Assembly: GCA_016703525.1 (NCBI GenBank)
Contig: JADJBW010000018.1
Location: 1 to 64,000 of the forward strand
Length of the DNA: 64,000 nt
Origin: Actinomycetota bacterium
Lineage (GTDB): Bacteria; Actinomycetota; Acidimicrobiia; Acidimicrobiales; Microtrichaceae
Direction of reading: 5' to 3'
Shown piece by piece: positions 42,657-51,647 of the stretch. The translations under genes and the position numbers were made by a program. The notes under the pieces were generated by a model. That model worked only from the letters and a program-made list of their open reading frames with translations, did not search any database and was not told the DNA's origin. Within the stretch, counting starts at the first letter, position 1. Each line of letters starts with the position of its first letter.

Positions 42657-43721
42657 ATGTCACAGCCGCACGTGGAATCTCAGCCGTTGCGCCGGGTCGT
42701 GATCGACCACGCCGAGTCGGAACTGGGTCGGCGTCTCGTCGCCACCCTGGCCGATGATCCCGGCGCCGAGGTCGTCGCTGCGGACCGCGTGATCGAGGAG
42801 TACGCGTCCGGTCCGGCGCCGTCGACCGGCGCGATCGACGTGATCCTGCTCGCCCCCGGACACGGACCAGAGATCGACGGGTCGACGCTGGGCGGCGTCG
42901 ATGTCGCATCCGTCCGTCTGCTCGTTCGGCGGCTTGAGGCGGTGGGAGCGCGAGCCAACAGCGTGGTCGTCGTCTCCTCCGCGATGGTCTACGGCGCCGA
43001 GCCCGACAATCCGCTGCCGCTCACCGAGGACGCCCCGCGTCGACCGGCGCCCGACTCGCCGTTCGCCGAGGCGAAGGTGGCGCTGGAGAACGAGGCGGTC
43101 AGGAGCGGACAGGTGCTCGGGGGCGCTCCCGTGGCGGTGTTGCGGCCATGCCTCGTCGTCGCCCCCACGCAGGCGGCGGTCAACTGGCTGTCGCGATCGC
43201 TGTGGCACGGTCCGACGGCGCGGCTCGGAAGCGTCGACCCGCCCCGGCAGTACCTGCACATCGACGACCTGGTTCGGGCGATCGACCATGCTCGGCGGCA
43301 CCGCCTGGACGGCGCGTTCAACGTTGCGCCATCGGACTGGATCTCGTCGTCGCGCCAACTCGAACTCGCGGGGCGCCCCGCGGCGGTCCGCGTCCCGGAT
43401 CCGGTGGCCCACCGGGTCGCCGAGATCGGCTGGCGGTTCCTCGTGACCTCCACGCCTCCCGACATCGTCGCGTACGCAATGCGAGCCTGGGTCGTGTCGA
43501 GCGATCGGCTGCGCGCCACCGGCTGGGAGCCGAGGTTCGAGAGCGCGGAGGTGTTCGTGATCGGCCATCACGAGTCGTGGTGGTCGAAGCTCAGCGCCCG
43601 GCGACGCCAGGACCTGTCGCTCGTCGGGCTGGCCGTGCTGGCGGCGGCCGCATCGGGTGGCGCCGGTTCGGTGGTCCGCCACGCCGTGCGCGGCCGACAG
43701 GTCGGCGCTCCGGGTCGGTAG
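42657..43721 (+). CDS. Atypical NAD-dependent epimerase/dehydratase (extended SDR) with C-terminal membrane helix
   Basis: 354 residues. The body is SDR-like (V-V-S-S-A-M-V-Y-G, S-P-F-A-E-A-K, V-L-R-P-C-L-V, Y-L-H-I-D-D-L-V). Two hallmarks are altered. The usual N-terminal G-x2-G-x2-G reads I-D-H-A-E-S-E-L-G, and the catalytic Tyr of Y-x3-K is Phe in S-P-F-A-E-A-K. A hydrophobic segment near the C-terminus (L-V-G-L-A-V-L-A-A-A-A) may anchor it. Redox activity is therefore doubtful; a scaffold or binding role is possible. An AGGATCTCAGG stretch precedes ATG 42657. Confidence 0.72.
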   Translation: MSQPHVESQPLRRVVIDHAESELGRRLVATLADDPGAEVVAADRVIEEYASGPAPSTGAIDVILLAPGHGPEIDGSTLGGVDVASVRLLVRRLEAVGARANSVVVVSSAMVYGAEPDNPLPLTEDAPRRPAPDSPFAEAKVALENEAVRSGQVLGGAPVAVLRPCLVVAPTQAAVNWLSRSLWHGPTARLGSVDPPRQYLHIDDLVRAIDHARRHRLDGAFNVAPSDWISSSRQLELAGRPAAVRVPDPVAHRVAEIGWRFLVTSTPPDIVAYAMRAWVVSSDRLRATGWEPRFESAEVFVIGHHESWWSKLSARRRQDLSLVGLAVLAAAASGGAGSVVRHAVRGRQVGAPGR

Positions 43722-43760
43722 GTCGGCCACCGGATCGCGGCGCCGATCGGCGTCGCGTCG

Positions 43761-44921
43761 TCAGGGCCGGTGTGAGGTGACGGTCAGCCCGGCGAGGTCG
43801 GCCCCGTCGGAGAAGGTGAGCCGAACGGTGCTGCGCTGGGCATTGCGTTCGACCACGGCGTCCACCCGACCGCCGGTCGGCACGCCCATGAGGGCGCAAT
43901 GTGCCGCCATGCCGTCGTGCACGGGCATACCCCCGAGCGACACGAGGACGTCCCCTGGCAGCAGACCCGCACGGTCGACGGCGCCCCCGGGCTCGATCGC
44001 GCTGATCGCCCCGGCGGGGGAGCCGTCGACGCCGGATCGAACGGTCACGAGGCTCGCACCGAGCGACACATGGCGAACGGTGCCGAACTGGACGAGTTCG
44101 CTGCCGACCTGCTGTGCCGTCGCCGCCGGCAGCATGTAGCTGACACGGTCGCCGAAATGGTCGTCGGCGGCGGAGATCACGCCGACTAGGCGCGTGCCGG
44201 CGGCGTCGGTGACCACGGCATCCATCGGGACATGGGCGTTTGTCGTGATCTGGACGACGCCGTGCACCGGCCCGCCGTTGGCTTCGACCCGGGTGGCCGT
44301 CGACGCGACACTTCCGGTGACGGAGGCTCGCCGGGAGCCGGCGACGGATGCGGTGATCGCCAGGCCGGACTCCGCCGGGCCGATCGGGACCGTGGGTGCG
44401 TCGAGCCCAGGTACGCGGAACGCGACGGCGCCGGTCTGTGGGTCGGCACCGACAAACGTCGCGTCCAGTGAGCGTGACTGCGTCGACCCCTGGAACTGCG
44501 CGACCCACGCTGTCGAGTCGGGACCGATCACTCCGGGCTCCGCGGCGACGACGACGGCGTCGTGCTCGTGCAGGGCGATGCCGGCGTACTCGCTCGCGCC
44601 GGCGGCGGTCTCGACGTGCACCACCACCGCCATGTGGAGCGCAGGCGTGGGGGCTGTGGTGGTTGTCGAGTCTCTCACGAGCAGCGCGCCGATCGGCGCG
44701 AGCAGCCCGGCCGAGGTCACCGCGGCGATGGTGACGAGCGAGCCCAATGCCGCAGCGACCGCGGCGGTGCCCGGCGCCGTGGTCGACCGGCGGCGCGGCG
44801 GTCGCGCCGCGGGGTGTGGGCGACCGCCCGTTCGGACCTCCGACGGGTGCCGCCACAGTCGGTCGGCCTCGGGAGGCGGTGGGCGGAACTCCGGTCCGCC
44901 GGTGTCTGGATGGTCCTGCAT
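43761..44921 (-). CDS. HtrA-like PDZ membrane protein with inactive protease domain
   Basis: 386 residues. A Pro/Arg-rich cytoplasmic start, one membrane helix (about residues 50-82), a trypsin-like domain and a C-terminal PDZ (G-A-V-D-R-A-G-L-L-P-G-D-V-L-V-S-L-G-G). Compared with the HtrA at 32648, the triad is not conserved: the Ser motif G-N-S-G-G-P is replaced by H-V-P-M-D-A-V-V, the Asp motif by T-G-A-V-A-F-R and the His motif by H-E-H-D-A-V-V. It is probably a binding or scaffold protein derived from HtrA. It diverges from moaE, 105 bases away. Confidence 0.75.
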   Translation of the reverse strand: MQDHPDTGGPEFRPPPPEADRLWRHPSEVRTGGRPHPAARPPRRRSTTAPGTAAVAAALGSLVTIAAVTSAGLLAPIGALLVRDSTTTTAPTPALHMAVVVHVETAAGASEYAGIALHEHDAVVVAAEPGVIGPDSTAWVAQFQGSTQSRSLDATFVGADPQTGAVAFRVPGLDAPTVPIGPAESGLAITASVAGSRRASVTGSVASTATRVEANGGPVHGVVQITTNAHVPMDAVVTDAAGTRLVGVISAADDHFGDRVSYMLPAATAQQVGSELVQFGTVRHVSLGASLVTVRSGVDGSPAGAISAIEPGGAVDRAGLLPGDVLVSLGGMPVHDGMAAHCALMGVPTGGRVDAVVERNAQRSTVRLTFSDGADLAGLTVTSHRP

Positions 44922-45026
44922 GCCGCACCCGAAGTTACGGGGTGCAGCGGGTCACGCGAGCGCGGGCCGCGCCCGGTTGTGGCAGTTCGGCTCGGCCATT
45001 CGTGCCGACTCCCGTACCATGGCGGC

Positions 45027-45500
45027 GTGCCGAGCCCATCCGACAGCGAGACGTGGATCGATATCTCGCCGGACCCATTGCCCGTCGCTGCGGTGAACGA
45101 GTGGGCGAGCGTGCCGTCGTGCGGCGCGGTCGTGACCTTCGTGGGGACGGCGCGCGACCACTCGGTCGGGCGACCCGGGGTCACCCGGCTCGATTTCGAG
45201 GCGTACGAGGAACAGGTCGTCGCTGTCCTCGCGAGCGTGGCCGACGACGCTCGGGGCCGATGGCCGGACCTCGGCCGGCTGGCGTTGCTGCACCGCGTCG
45301 GTCGGGTCGACCTCGGCGAGGCAGCGGTGGTGGTTGCCGCGTCGGCGCCACATCGCGATGCCGCCTTCGACGCGGCGCGGTTCGGAATCGACGAGTTGAA
45401 GGCGCGTGCACCGATCTGGAAGCGCGAGGCGTGGGCCGGGGGCACGGAGTGGGCGCTCGATCCGCAACACGTGGCGACGTCCGCGGAGACGCGCCCGTGA
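45027..45500 (+). CDS. moaE: Molybdopterin synthase catalytic subunit
   Basis: 157-residue large subunit of molybdopterin synthase, inserting the dithiolene sulfurs carried by MoaD into precursor Z. Family marks are C-G-A-V-V-T-F-V-G-T-A-R-D-H, L-D-F-E-A-Y, H-R-V-G-R-V-D-L-G-E and the active-site Lys pair in K-A-R-A-P-I-W-K-R-E. The GTG start at 45027 is the only good candidate. No moaD or other molybdenum genes are in the window. The stop overlaps the start of a tiny membrane protein gene (GTGA), placing it in the same transcript as mreB. Confidence 0.9.
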   Translation: MPSPSDSETWIDISPDPLPVAAVNEWASVPSCGAVVTFVGTARDHSVGRPGVTRLDFEAYEEQVVAVLASVADDARGRWPDLGRLALLHRVGRVDLGEAAVVVAASAPHRDAAFDAARFGIDELKARAPIWKREAWAGGTEWALDPQHVATSAETRP

Positions 45501-45676
45501 CGGTCCCGGTCTTGTTCCTGCTCGCCGCCGTCGTCGCGTGCGTGGTCGGTGTCGTCGTGGTGGGCATCGCTCGCCGGTCGCGGCGAAGCGGCTCGACGTC
45601 GGTGTCGGAGTTCAGCGACCGGCTCGCCGCGCTCGCCCCCGATCGGGAGGAGGAGCGGCGCCGTGGCGTGACCTAG
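45497..45676 (+). CDS. Small single-span membrane protein
   Basis: 59 residues: an N-terminal hydrophobic helix (V-L-F-L-L-A-A-V-V-A-C-V-V-G-V-V-V-V-G) followed by R-R-S-R-R-S and a charged tail ending E-E-E-R-R-R-G. The GTG start overlaps the moaE stop by four bases. Its stop at 45676 lies within the first codons of mreB. Unknown function; the position next to mreB suggests a cell-shape or division link, but there is no direct evidence. Confidence 0.55.
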   Translation: MTVPVLFLLAAVVACVVGVVVVGIARRSRRSGSTSVSEFSDRLAALAPDREEERRRGVT

Positions 45677-46665
45677 CGATCGACCTCGGCACCGCGAACA
45701 CGCTGGTCTACGCGCGGGGCGAGGGCATCGTGCTCAACGAGCCGTCGGTGATCGCGCTCAACAGCCGCACCAACGAGGTCCTGGCGATGGGCCGGGACGC
45801 GTGGGAGATGATCGGCCGCACGCCCAGCTACATCGTGGCGGTGCGGCCGCTGCGCAAGGGAGCGATCACCGACTTCGAGGTCACCCAAGAGATGATCCGC
45901 CTGCTGCTCAAGCGCGTGGGCGTGAACCGCTTCAACCGGCCGCGCGTGGTGATTTGCGTGCCGTCGGCCATCACCGCCGTGGAGCGCCGGGCCGTCATCG
46001 AGGCGACGAAGCGGGCAGGGGCGGCCGCCGCCCACCTGCTCGAACAGCCCATGGCCGCGGCGATCGGCGCGGGCCTGCCGATCAACGAGCCGATCGCGAA
46101 CATGGTGGTCGACATCGGCGGCGGCACCTCCGAGACGGCGCTCGTCTCGCTGGGAGGCATCGTCGCACTGCAGGCCGTGCGGGTCGGCTCGTTCGATCTC
46201 GACGCGCAGATCGTCACCTACATCCGGCGCGAGTACGGCATTGCGATCGGCGAACAGACGGCCGAAGAGATCAAGATTGCGATCGGGTCGGCCGCCGAGA
46301 CCGAGGGCGAGTTCTGCGCAGAGGTTCGCGGCCGCGAGCTGATGTCGGGCCTCCCCCGCACGGTGGTGCTCACGCCGGACGAGGTTCGCGGCGCCATCTC
46401 CGAGCAGGTGGAGACGATGGTCGAATCGGTGGTGACGTGCCTCGGCGAGGCGCCGCCGGAACTGGCCCAGGATCTGCTGGCGCAGGGCATCCACCTCGTG
46501 GGCGGCGGTGCCATGTTGCGCGGACTGGACCTTCGCCTCGCCAACGCCACCGGCGTCCCGGTACAGCTCGTGCGTCAGCCGCTCGAGTCGGTCGTTCTGG
46601 GCGCAGGACGCGTGATCGAGAACTACGAGCAGCTCAAGGTCATGTTCATGGACGCCCGTTCCTGA
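45663..46665 (+). CDS. mreB: MreB/Mbl actin-like cell-shape protein (frame break at the start codon)
   Basis: About 333 residues. Actin-fold motifs are D-L-G-T-A-N-T-L-V-Y (phosphate 1), V-V-D-I-G-G-G-T-S-E (phosphate 2) and G-G-G-A-M-L-R-G (adenosine). Polymerises under the membrane to guide rod-shape wall synthesis. The frame has no normal start: GTG 45663, with GGGAGGAGGAG upstream, reads GTG GCG TGA, whereas the family N-terminus would be M-A-R-D-L-A-I-D-L. Adding the dinucleotide CG would restore it, so a small deletion in a CG run is likely. The rest is intact. No mreC/mreD is adjacent. Confidence 0.9.
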
Positions 46666-46781
46666 TCGTCGCGACGCGAATCGCGGCACCGGAAGCCGGC
46701 AACCAACTAACCTCGGTCGATCTTCCGGGCGGCGGTCGAGGGGTCACAGCGGATCGCCGAGCAGTGAGGGGTCTGCGACGA

Positions 46782-47549
46782 ATGAGCCTGCTTGAAGTCG
46801 AAGACGTGGAGGTTCGCTTCGGGGGCGTCGTGGCGCTCGCGAACCTCACGTTCTCGATCGCCGCGGGGGAGATCTTCGCGCTCATCGGTCCCAACGGCGC
46901 CGGCAAGACGACCCTGTTCAACGTGGTGAGTCGGCTATACCAGCCGAGCCAAGGCGCGGTGCGTTTCGCCGGCACCGATCTCCTCGCTCTGCCGGCGCAT
47001 CGGATCGCGGCCTCGGGGATCGCCCGCACGTTCCAGAACCTGGCCTTGATCCCCGGGCTGAGCGTGCTCGACAACGTGGCCGTGGGCGCACACGCAGCGA
47101 CCTCCGCCGGATTCTGGCGCTCGGGACTGCGCCTCAACCGGGGCGAGGAGCGGCGGGTCCGCGCCGATGCGCTCGGGCTCCTCGACCGGCTCGGGCTCGC
47201 AGACCTCGCACAGCGGCCCTGCGCGGGGCTGCCCTACGGCACCCTGAAGCGGATCGAGCTCGCCCGGGCGATGGTGGCGCGCCCCCGATTGCTGCTGCTC
47301 GACGAGCCGGCCGCTGGCCTGACCCACGCCGAGGTGGACGAGTTGGGCGGGGTGATCCGGTCGCTGCGTGACGAGCACGATCTGACGGTGCTACTCGTCG
47401 AGCACCACATGGGCATGGTCATGGGAATCTCCGACAACGTGGTGGTGATGGATCTCGGCGCCAAGATCGCCGAGGGTCCGCCTGCGGACGTGCAGGCGAA
47501 TCCGGCCGTCATCGCCGCGTACCTGGGCGCACCGGTCGAGGAGGTCTGA
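46782..47549 (+). CDS. livG: Branched-chain amino acid-type ABC transporter ATPase LivG
   Basis: 255 residues. Walker A G-P-N-G-A-G-K-T-T, Q-loop in A-R-T-F-Q-N-L, a divergent signature G-L-P-Y-G-T-L-K-R, Walker B L-L-L-L-D-E-P-A-A-G-L and H-loop in V-E-H-H-M. The R-T-F-Q-N and E-P-A-A-G-L-T-H patterns are typical of LivG. First gene of the liv operon; the 116-base upstream gap shows GAGGGG before the ATG but no obvious operator. The stop overlaps livF by one base (TGATG). Confidence 0.94.
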   Translation: MSLLEVEDVEVRFGGVVALANLTFSIAAGEIFALIGPNGAGKTTLFNVVSRLYQPSQGAVRFAGTDLLALPAHRIAASGIARTFQNLALIPGLSVLDNVAVGAHAATSAGFWRSGLRLNRGEERRVRADALGLLDRLGLADLAQRPCAGLPYGTLKRIELARAMVARPRLLLLDEPAAGLTHAEVDELGGVIRSLRDEHDLTVLLVEHHMGMVMGISDNVVVMDLGAKIAEGPPADVQANPAVIAAYLGAPVEEV

Positions 47550-48256
47550 TGGCGCTGCTCGAGGTGCAGGGGCTCACCGCCGGCTACGGCATCGTGCAGG
47601 TGCTGTTCGGCCTCGATTTCTCGGTCGACGCGGGGGAGGCCGTGGTGATCCTCGGAGCGAACGGCTCGGGCAAGACCACCACGCTCCGGGCCGTCAGCGG
47701 CATGATCGCGGCGGGCGGAGCGGTTCGTTTCGACGGTCGGAGCGTGCGCGGCATGCGCCCCGATCGTCTCGTCGCGGCCGGCGTGTCGCACGTGCCCCAG
47801 GGTCGGGGAACGATCAGCGACCTGACGGTCGACGAGAACCTGCGGGCGGGTGCCTACTCGCGGCGCGACCGCGGCATCGCCGCCGACATCGAGCACTGGT
47901 ATTCCGTCTTCCCCCGCCTCGGCGAACGGCGCGACCAGGCGGCCGGGTCGATGAGCGGAGGCGAGCAGCAGATGCTCGCCATCGCCCGCGCCTTCATGAG
48001 CCGGCCCCGCCTCGTGTTGCTCGACGAGCCGTCCCTCGGCTTGGCGCCGCTGGTGACCCGCGAGGTGTTCGACCGCGTCGGCGACCTCGTGCGCGACACG
48101 GGCACAGCGGTCCTCGTGGTCGAACAGAACGCAAACCTCGCGCTCGCCTTTGCGAGCCGCGCCTATGTGTTGGAGGCCGGGCGCATCGTCAATCAGGGAT
48201 CGTCGGACGAGCTGCGCGGTGACGAGTCGATCCGACAGGCGTACCTCGGGAGCTGA
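47549..48256 (+). CDS. livF: Branched-chain amino acid-type ABC transporter ATPase LivF
   Basis: 235 residues. Walker A G-A-N-G-S-G-K-T-T, the LivF mark H-V-P-Q-G-R-G-T, signature M-S-G-G-E-Q-Q-M, Walker B V-L-L-D-E-P-S-L-G-L-A-P-L and V-V-E-Q-N. Second ATPase of the importer, pairing with LivG under the LivH/LivM membrane core. It starts within the livG stop and precedes livH by one base. Confidence 0.94.
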   Translation: MALLEVQGLTAGYGIVQVLFGLDFSVDAGEAVVILGANGSGKTTTLRAVSGMIAAGGAVRFDGRSVRGMRPDRLVAAGVSHVPQGRGTISDLTVDENLRAGAYSRRDRGIAADIEHWYSVFPRLGERRDQAAGSMSGGEQQMLAIARAFMSRPRLVLLDEPSLGLAPLVTREVFDRVGDLVRDTGTAVLVVEQNANLALAFASRAYVLEAGRIVNQGSSDELRGDESIRQAYLGS

Positions 48257-48257
48257 C

Positions 48258-49142
48258 ATGTCGGAACTGCTGCAGTACGTCTTCATCGGATTGGGCAACG
48301 GGGCCGTCTACGCCATGGTGGGCCTCGGGCTCGTGGTGATCTATCGCTCGACCGGTCTGCTGAACTTCGCGCAAGGAGAGCTGGCGATGTTCGCCACCTT
48401 CGGCGTGTGGACGCTGCACGAGGCCGGCCTGCCGATCTGGCTCGCGCTGCTGGGAGGCATGGCGATCGGCTTCGCGATCGGAGCGATCGTGCATCAGGTG
48501 GTGGTACGGCCGGTCGGCGACCCGCACCAGAAGCCGCTCGCCGTGGTGATCGTCACCATCGGTCTGTTCCTCGGATTCAACGCGCTTGCGCAGCTGATCT
48601 GGGGAACGAACGAGAAGGAGTTCGCGACCTTGTTCGGCAACTCCGAGGTCGACGTGTTGGGCACGCTCGTCGATTGGCAGAAGCTCGGTGCGCTCGGAAT
48701 TCTCGCCGCCGAGGCCCTGGTGTTCTGGGTCATCTTCCAGAAGACGAAGGTCGGGCTCGGCATGCGGGCCGTGGCATCGAACCCCGAGTCCTCCGCGCTG
48801 GTCGGCATTCCCGTGACCCGGATCCTGATGATCGGGTGGGGGCTCGCGGTGTCCGTCGGCGCCGTCGCTGGTGCCGTATGGGCTCCCACACCCGGTCTCA
48901 GTTCCAACCTGATGCAACTTCCGCTGATCTACGGATTCGCGGCCATCACGCTCGGTGGCTTCGACTCGTTCGTCGGTGCGGTGGTCGGAGGGCTGTTCGT
49001 CGGGGTGCTCACCGACGTGGTCCCGCGCTACGTCGATGCCTTCGAGAAGATGACGTTGGCCCCCGCCTTCCTGGTGATTCTCGTGGTCCTGTTGGTCCGC
49101 CCGCAGGGCATCTTCGGCCGGAAGGTGGTGAGCAGGGTATGA
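48258..49142 (+). CDS. livH: Branched-chain amino acid-type ABC permease LivH
   Basis: 294-residue membrane permease with about eight hydrophobic helices. Family motifs are G-L-G-N-G-A-V-Y-A-M-V-G-L-G-L-V, L-N-F-A-Q-G-E, G-L-G-M-R-A-V-A (the EAA-like loop that touches the ATPases) and A-A-I-T-L-G-G-F-D-S. It ends with an overlap of four bases into livM. Confidence 0.94.
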   Translation: MSELLQYVFIGLGNGAVYAMVGLGLVVIYRSTGLLNFAQGELAMFATFGVWTLHEAGLPIWLALLGGMAIGFAIGAIVHQVVVRPVGDPHQKPLAVVIVTIGLFLGFNALAQLIWGTNEKEFATLFGNSEVDVLGTLVDWQKLGALGILAAEALVFWVIFQKTKVGLGMRAVASNPESSALVGIPVTRILMIGWGLAVSVGAVAGAVWAPTPGLSSNLMQLPLIYGFAAITLGGFDSFVGAVVGGLFVGVLTDVVPRYVDAFEKMTLAPAFLVILVVLLVRPQGIFGRKVVSRV

Positions 49143-50236
49143 GTGCCGCCGGCCGCCTTCGCGACACGCGCAGCATCATCGTCGTGAGCGGTGTGCTCGT
49201 GGTCGTCGTGCTTGCACTCCCGCAGGTGCTCGACGCGTTCTGGACGCGGCGGATCACGCTGTGGATCCCCCTCGCCCTCGCCGCGCTCGGACTGAATCTG
49301 CTCACCGGGTACAACGGGCAGATCTCGGTCGGGCACGGCGCGCTGTACGGCGTCGGCGCCTACAGCACGGCCCTCATCCTGAACGAGTGGAAGTGGCCGC
49401 AGCTTGCTGCAATCGCCGCCTCCGCCGTGATCTGCTTCGTCGCGGGTGTCGCAGTCGGCCTGCCGGCGCTGCGGATCAAGGGGCTGTATCTGGCGCTGGT
49501 GACGTTGGCGGTCGCCACGTTGTTCCCCCAAGTCCTCGAGCAGTTCTCCGGCACGACCGGCGGCAGTGCCGGTCTCGCTATCACCAACCAGGAGATGAAC
49601 CGTCGCGGTGTGCTCGCCGATCGAGCGATCCGCGTCGAGGCGCCGACGTGGACCGGGCTCGCGGATGACCAATGGGCGTACTACGTCTTCCTGGCGGTGG
49701 CCGCGCTGTGCTTCCTGGTGGTTCGCAACCTCGTGCGAAGCCGTGTGGGCCGTTCGATGATCGCCATCCGCGACAACGAGGTGGCAGCCGAGGTCAGCGG
49801 CGTGAACGTGGCGATCGTGAAGGTGCTGACCTTCGGCGTGAGTGCGGCGCTCGCGGGCGTCGGCGGGGCGATCTTCGCGATCCTCCAGGCGCGGGTGTCG
49901 TCGGGCTCGTTCACCCTGGTGGCGTCGCTCTACTTCCTTGTCGCTGTGGTCGTCGGCGGCTCGGCAAGCATCGCCGGCCCCGCGATCGGCGCGGTCGCCA
50001 TCGGCCTGTTCCAAGACGTCGTGACGCCTGCGCTCCCCGAGAGCGTGACGCCGTGGGACTTGAACGCCAAGGCGGCCACGCCGCTCATTCTCGGCACGAT
50101 GCTGATTTTGCTCATGCTTGCCGCTCCGGGTGGCATCGTGGGCTCGGCTCGACAACTCCGTGCCCGTCTTGCGGTGCGTGCCCAACGCCCCGCCGACGGC
50201 CCGATTCCGACCCCCACCACAGGAGGTACCCCATGA
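49139..50236 (+). CDS. livM: Branched-chain amino acid-type ABC permease LivM
   Basis: 365-residue permease with about nine to ten hydrophobic helices. L-N-L-L-T-G-Y-N-G-Q-I-S-V-G-H-G-A-L-Y-G is the classic LivM signature; S-M-I-A-I-R-D-N-E-V-A-A is the cytoplasmic coupling loop. It overlaps livH by four bases and livK by four bases, so livHMK are translationally coupled. The C-terminal tail contains the AGGAGG used by livK. Confidence 0.94.
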   Translation: MSAAGRLRDTRSIIVVSGVLVVVVLALPQVLDAFWTRRITLWIPLALAALGLNLLTGYNGQISVGHGALYGVGAYSTALILNEWKWPQLAAIAASAVICFVAGVAVGLPALRIKGLYLALVTLAVATLFPQVLEQFSGTTGGSAGLAITNQEMNRRGVLADRAIRVEAPTWTGLADDQWAYYVFLAVAALCFLVVRNLVRSRVGRSMIAIRDNEVAAEVSGVNVAIVKVLTFGVSAALAGVGGAIFAILQARVSSGSFTLVASLYFLVAVVVGGSASIAGPAIGAVAIGLFQDVVTPALPESVTPWDLNAKAATPLILGTMLILLMLAAPGGIVGSARQLRARLAVRAQRPADGPIPTPTTGGTP

Positions 50237-51576
50237 AGCGAACCCCGATGAGGCACGGAGCGGCGACGCTCGCCGTCGCGTTGCTTGCCCTGAGCGCGTG
50301 CGGCCGCGACGCCGACACGAAATCGACCGACACCGGCGACGACGGCGACACCACGTCGACCGAGTCGGGGGGCGGGTTCATCGATCCGGCCCAGGATTGC
50401 TCCGACTACGACGGCACGGCCGGCATCACCGGCGACACGATCAAGATCGGTACGGTCCGCCCGGCCTCGGGTCCGTACGCCATCTACGACACGGTCACCA
50501 AGGGCCTCGAAGCGCTTGTGACGGCCACGAACAGCAAGGGCGGCGTCAAGGCGGGCGACGGCAAGACCTACAAGCTCGAATTGGTGAAGGGCGACGACGG
50601 CTATGACCCGGCGCGCACCCCGGCCGAGGTCGAGCGCCTGGTGGACCAGGAGAAGGTGTTCGCGATCGTCGGCGAGATCGGCACCTCGAACAACCTGGCT
50701 GTACGCCAGACGCTCAACGACAAGTGCATCCCGTCGATCGGTCTCGCGACCGGATCGACCGAGTGGGGCAAGGCCAAGGAGTACCCGTGGTTCATCGGCG
50801 GTCTCCCGTCGTACGCCACCGAGGCGCATCACCTGATGGAGTGGCTGAAGAAGGAAAAGCCGGCGGCCAAGATCGCTCTGCTCTACCAGGACGACGACTT
50901 CGGCAAGGCCTACCAGGCCTCGATCGAGACGTCGATCGAGGGCTCCGACATCACGGTCGTGGCCGAGGAGAGCTTCAATCCGCTGACCGAGACCTCGCCG
51001 GAATCGAAGGTGGCGGCGTTGTCGGCGTCGGGGGCCGATGTGTTCTTCGTGGGCATCGGTGGCTCGCCCTGCCCCGCTGCGGTGAAGGCGGTCCCCGCCA
51101 ACTGGACGCCGCTCACGTTGGTGTCGGTGACCTGCACCGGCAAGCTGGCCATGGCCCTCGCCGGCGGCAAGGACGAGGGGCTGGTCGCCGTGCAAGCGAC
51201 CTACGACCCGGGCACCGCGGCCGACCAGTCGAACCCGAAGATCAAGGCCTTCTTCGACGAGGGCGGCGCCGCCGGTCTCAGCCAGGGTGATCTGGAGGGC
51301 GGCATCGCTGCCGCCGGCTGGGGCTTCGGGTCGATGTTCGTGAAGGGACTGGAACTGACCGACACGGTCGATCGGGCGTCGCTCATGAACGCGCTCTGGC
51401 AGTTGGACGGCGTGAACTACGGCCTCATGCTCGACGACGCGAAGGCGTCGACCAAGGGCGGGGACGATCCGTGGGTGATCGAGGATCTCCGGATCGTCAA
51501 GCGCCAAGCGGGCTCGTGGAACGAGATCGCTCCGCTCACCTCCTACGACGGCACGTCGAACGACTTCGCGGGCTGA
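50233..51576 (+). CDS. livK: Branched-chain amino acid-type ABC substrate-binding lipoprotein
   Basis: 447 residues. Signal peptide with lipobox L-S-A-C (Cys23), an Asp/Thr/Ser linker, then a periplasmic-binding fold of the LivJ/LivK family (I-K-I-G-T-V-R-P-A-S-G, V-F-A-I-V-G-E-I-G-T-S-N-N, I-A-L-L-Y-Q-D-D-D-F-G-K). The ligand may be an amino acid, amide or urea; sequence alone does not tell. Unusually the binding protein is last in the operon. A perfect AGGAGG lies six bases upstream of the ATG inside livM. Confidence 0.92.
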   Translation: MKRTPMRHGAATLAVALLALSACGRDADTKSTDTGDDGDTTSTESGGGFIDPAQDCSDYDGTAGITGDTIKIGTVRPASGPYAIYDTVTKGLEALVTATNSKGGVKAGDGKTYKLELVKGDDGYDPARTPAEVERLVDQEKVFAIVGEIGTSNNLAVRQTLNDKCIPSIGLATGSTEWGKAKEYPWFIGGLPSYATEAHHLMEWLKKEKPAAKIALLYQDDDFGKAYQASIETSIEGSDITVVAEESFNPLTETSPESKVAALSASGADVFFVGIGGSPCPAAVKAVPANWTPLTLVSVTCTGKLAMALAGGKDEGLVAVQATYDPGTAADQSNPKIKAFFDEGGAAGLSQGDLEGGIAAAGWGFGSMFVKGLELTDTVDRASLMNALWQLDGVNYGLMLDDAKASTKGGDDPWVIEDLRIVKRQAGSWNEIAPLTSYDGTSNDFAG

Positions 51577-51603
51577 CGGTCCCGTCCGCCAGTTCAGCCA
51601 GGC

Positions 51604-51640
51604 CTCGGCCGTCGTCCCGCCTTGGCGGGCGGCGGCCGAG
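51604..51640. terminator. Long hairpin ending the liv operon
   Basis: CTCGGCCG (51604-51611) pairs with CGGCCGAG (51633-51640), and inside it CCCGCC (51616-51621) pairs with GGCGGG (51624-51629). The nested stem begins 27 bases after the livK stop and lies just before the convergent HEAT-repeat gene stop, so it may terminate both strands. Confidence 0.75.
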
Positions 51641-51647
51641 CCGCGTT

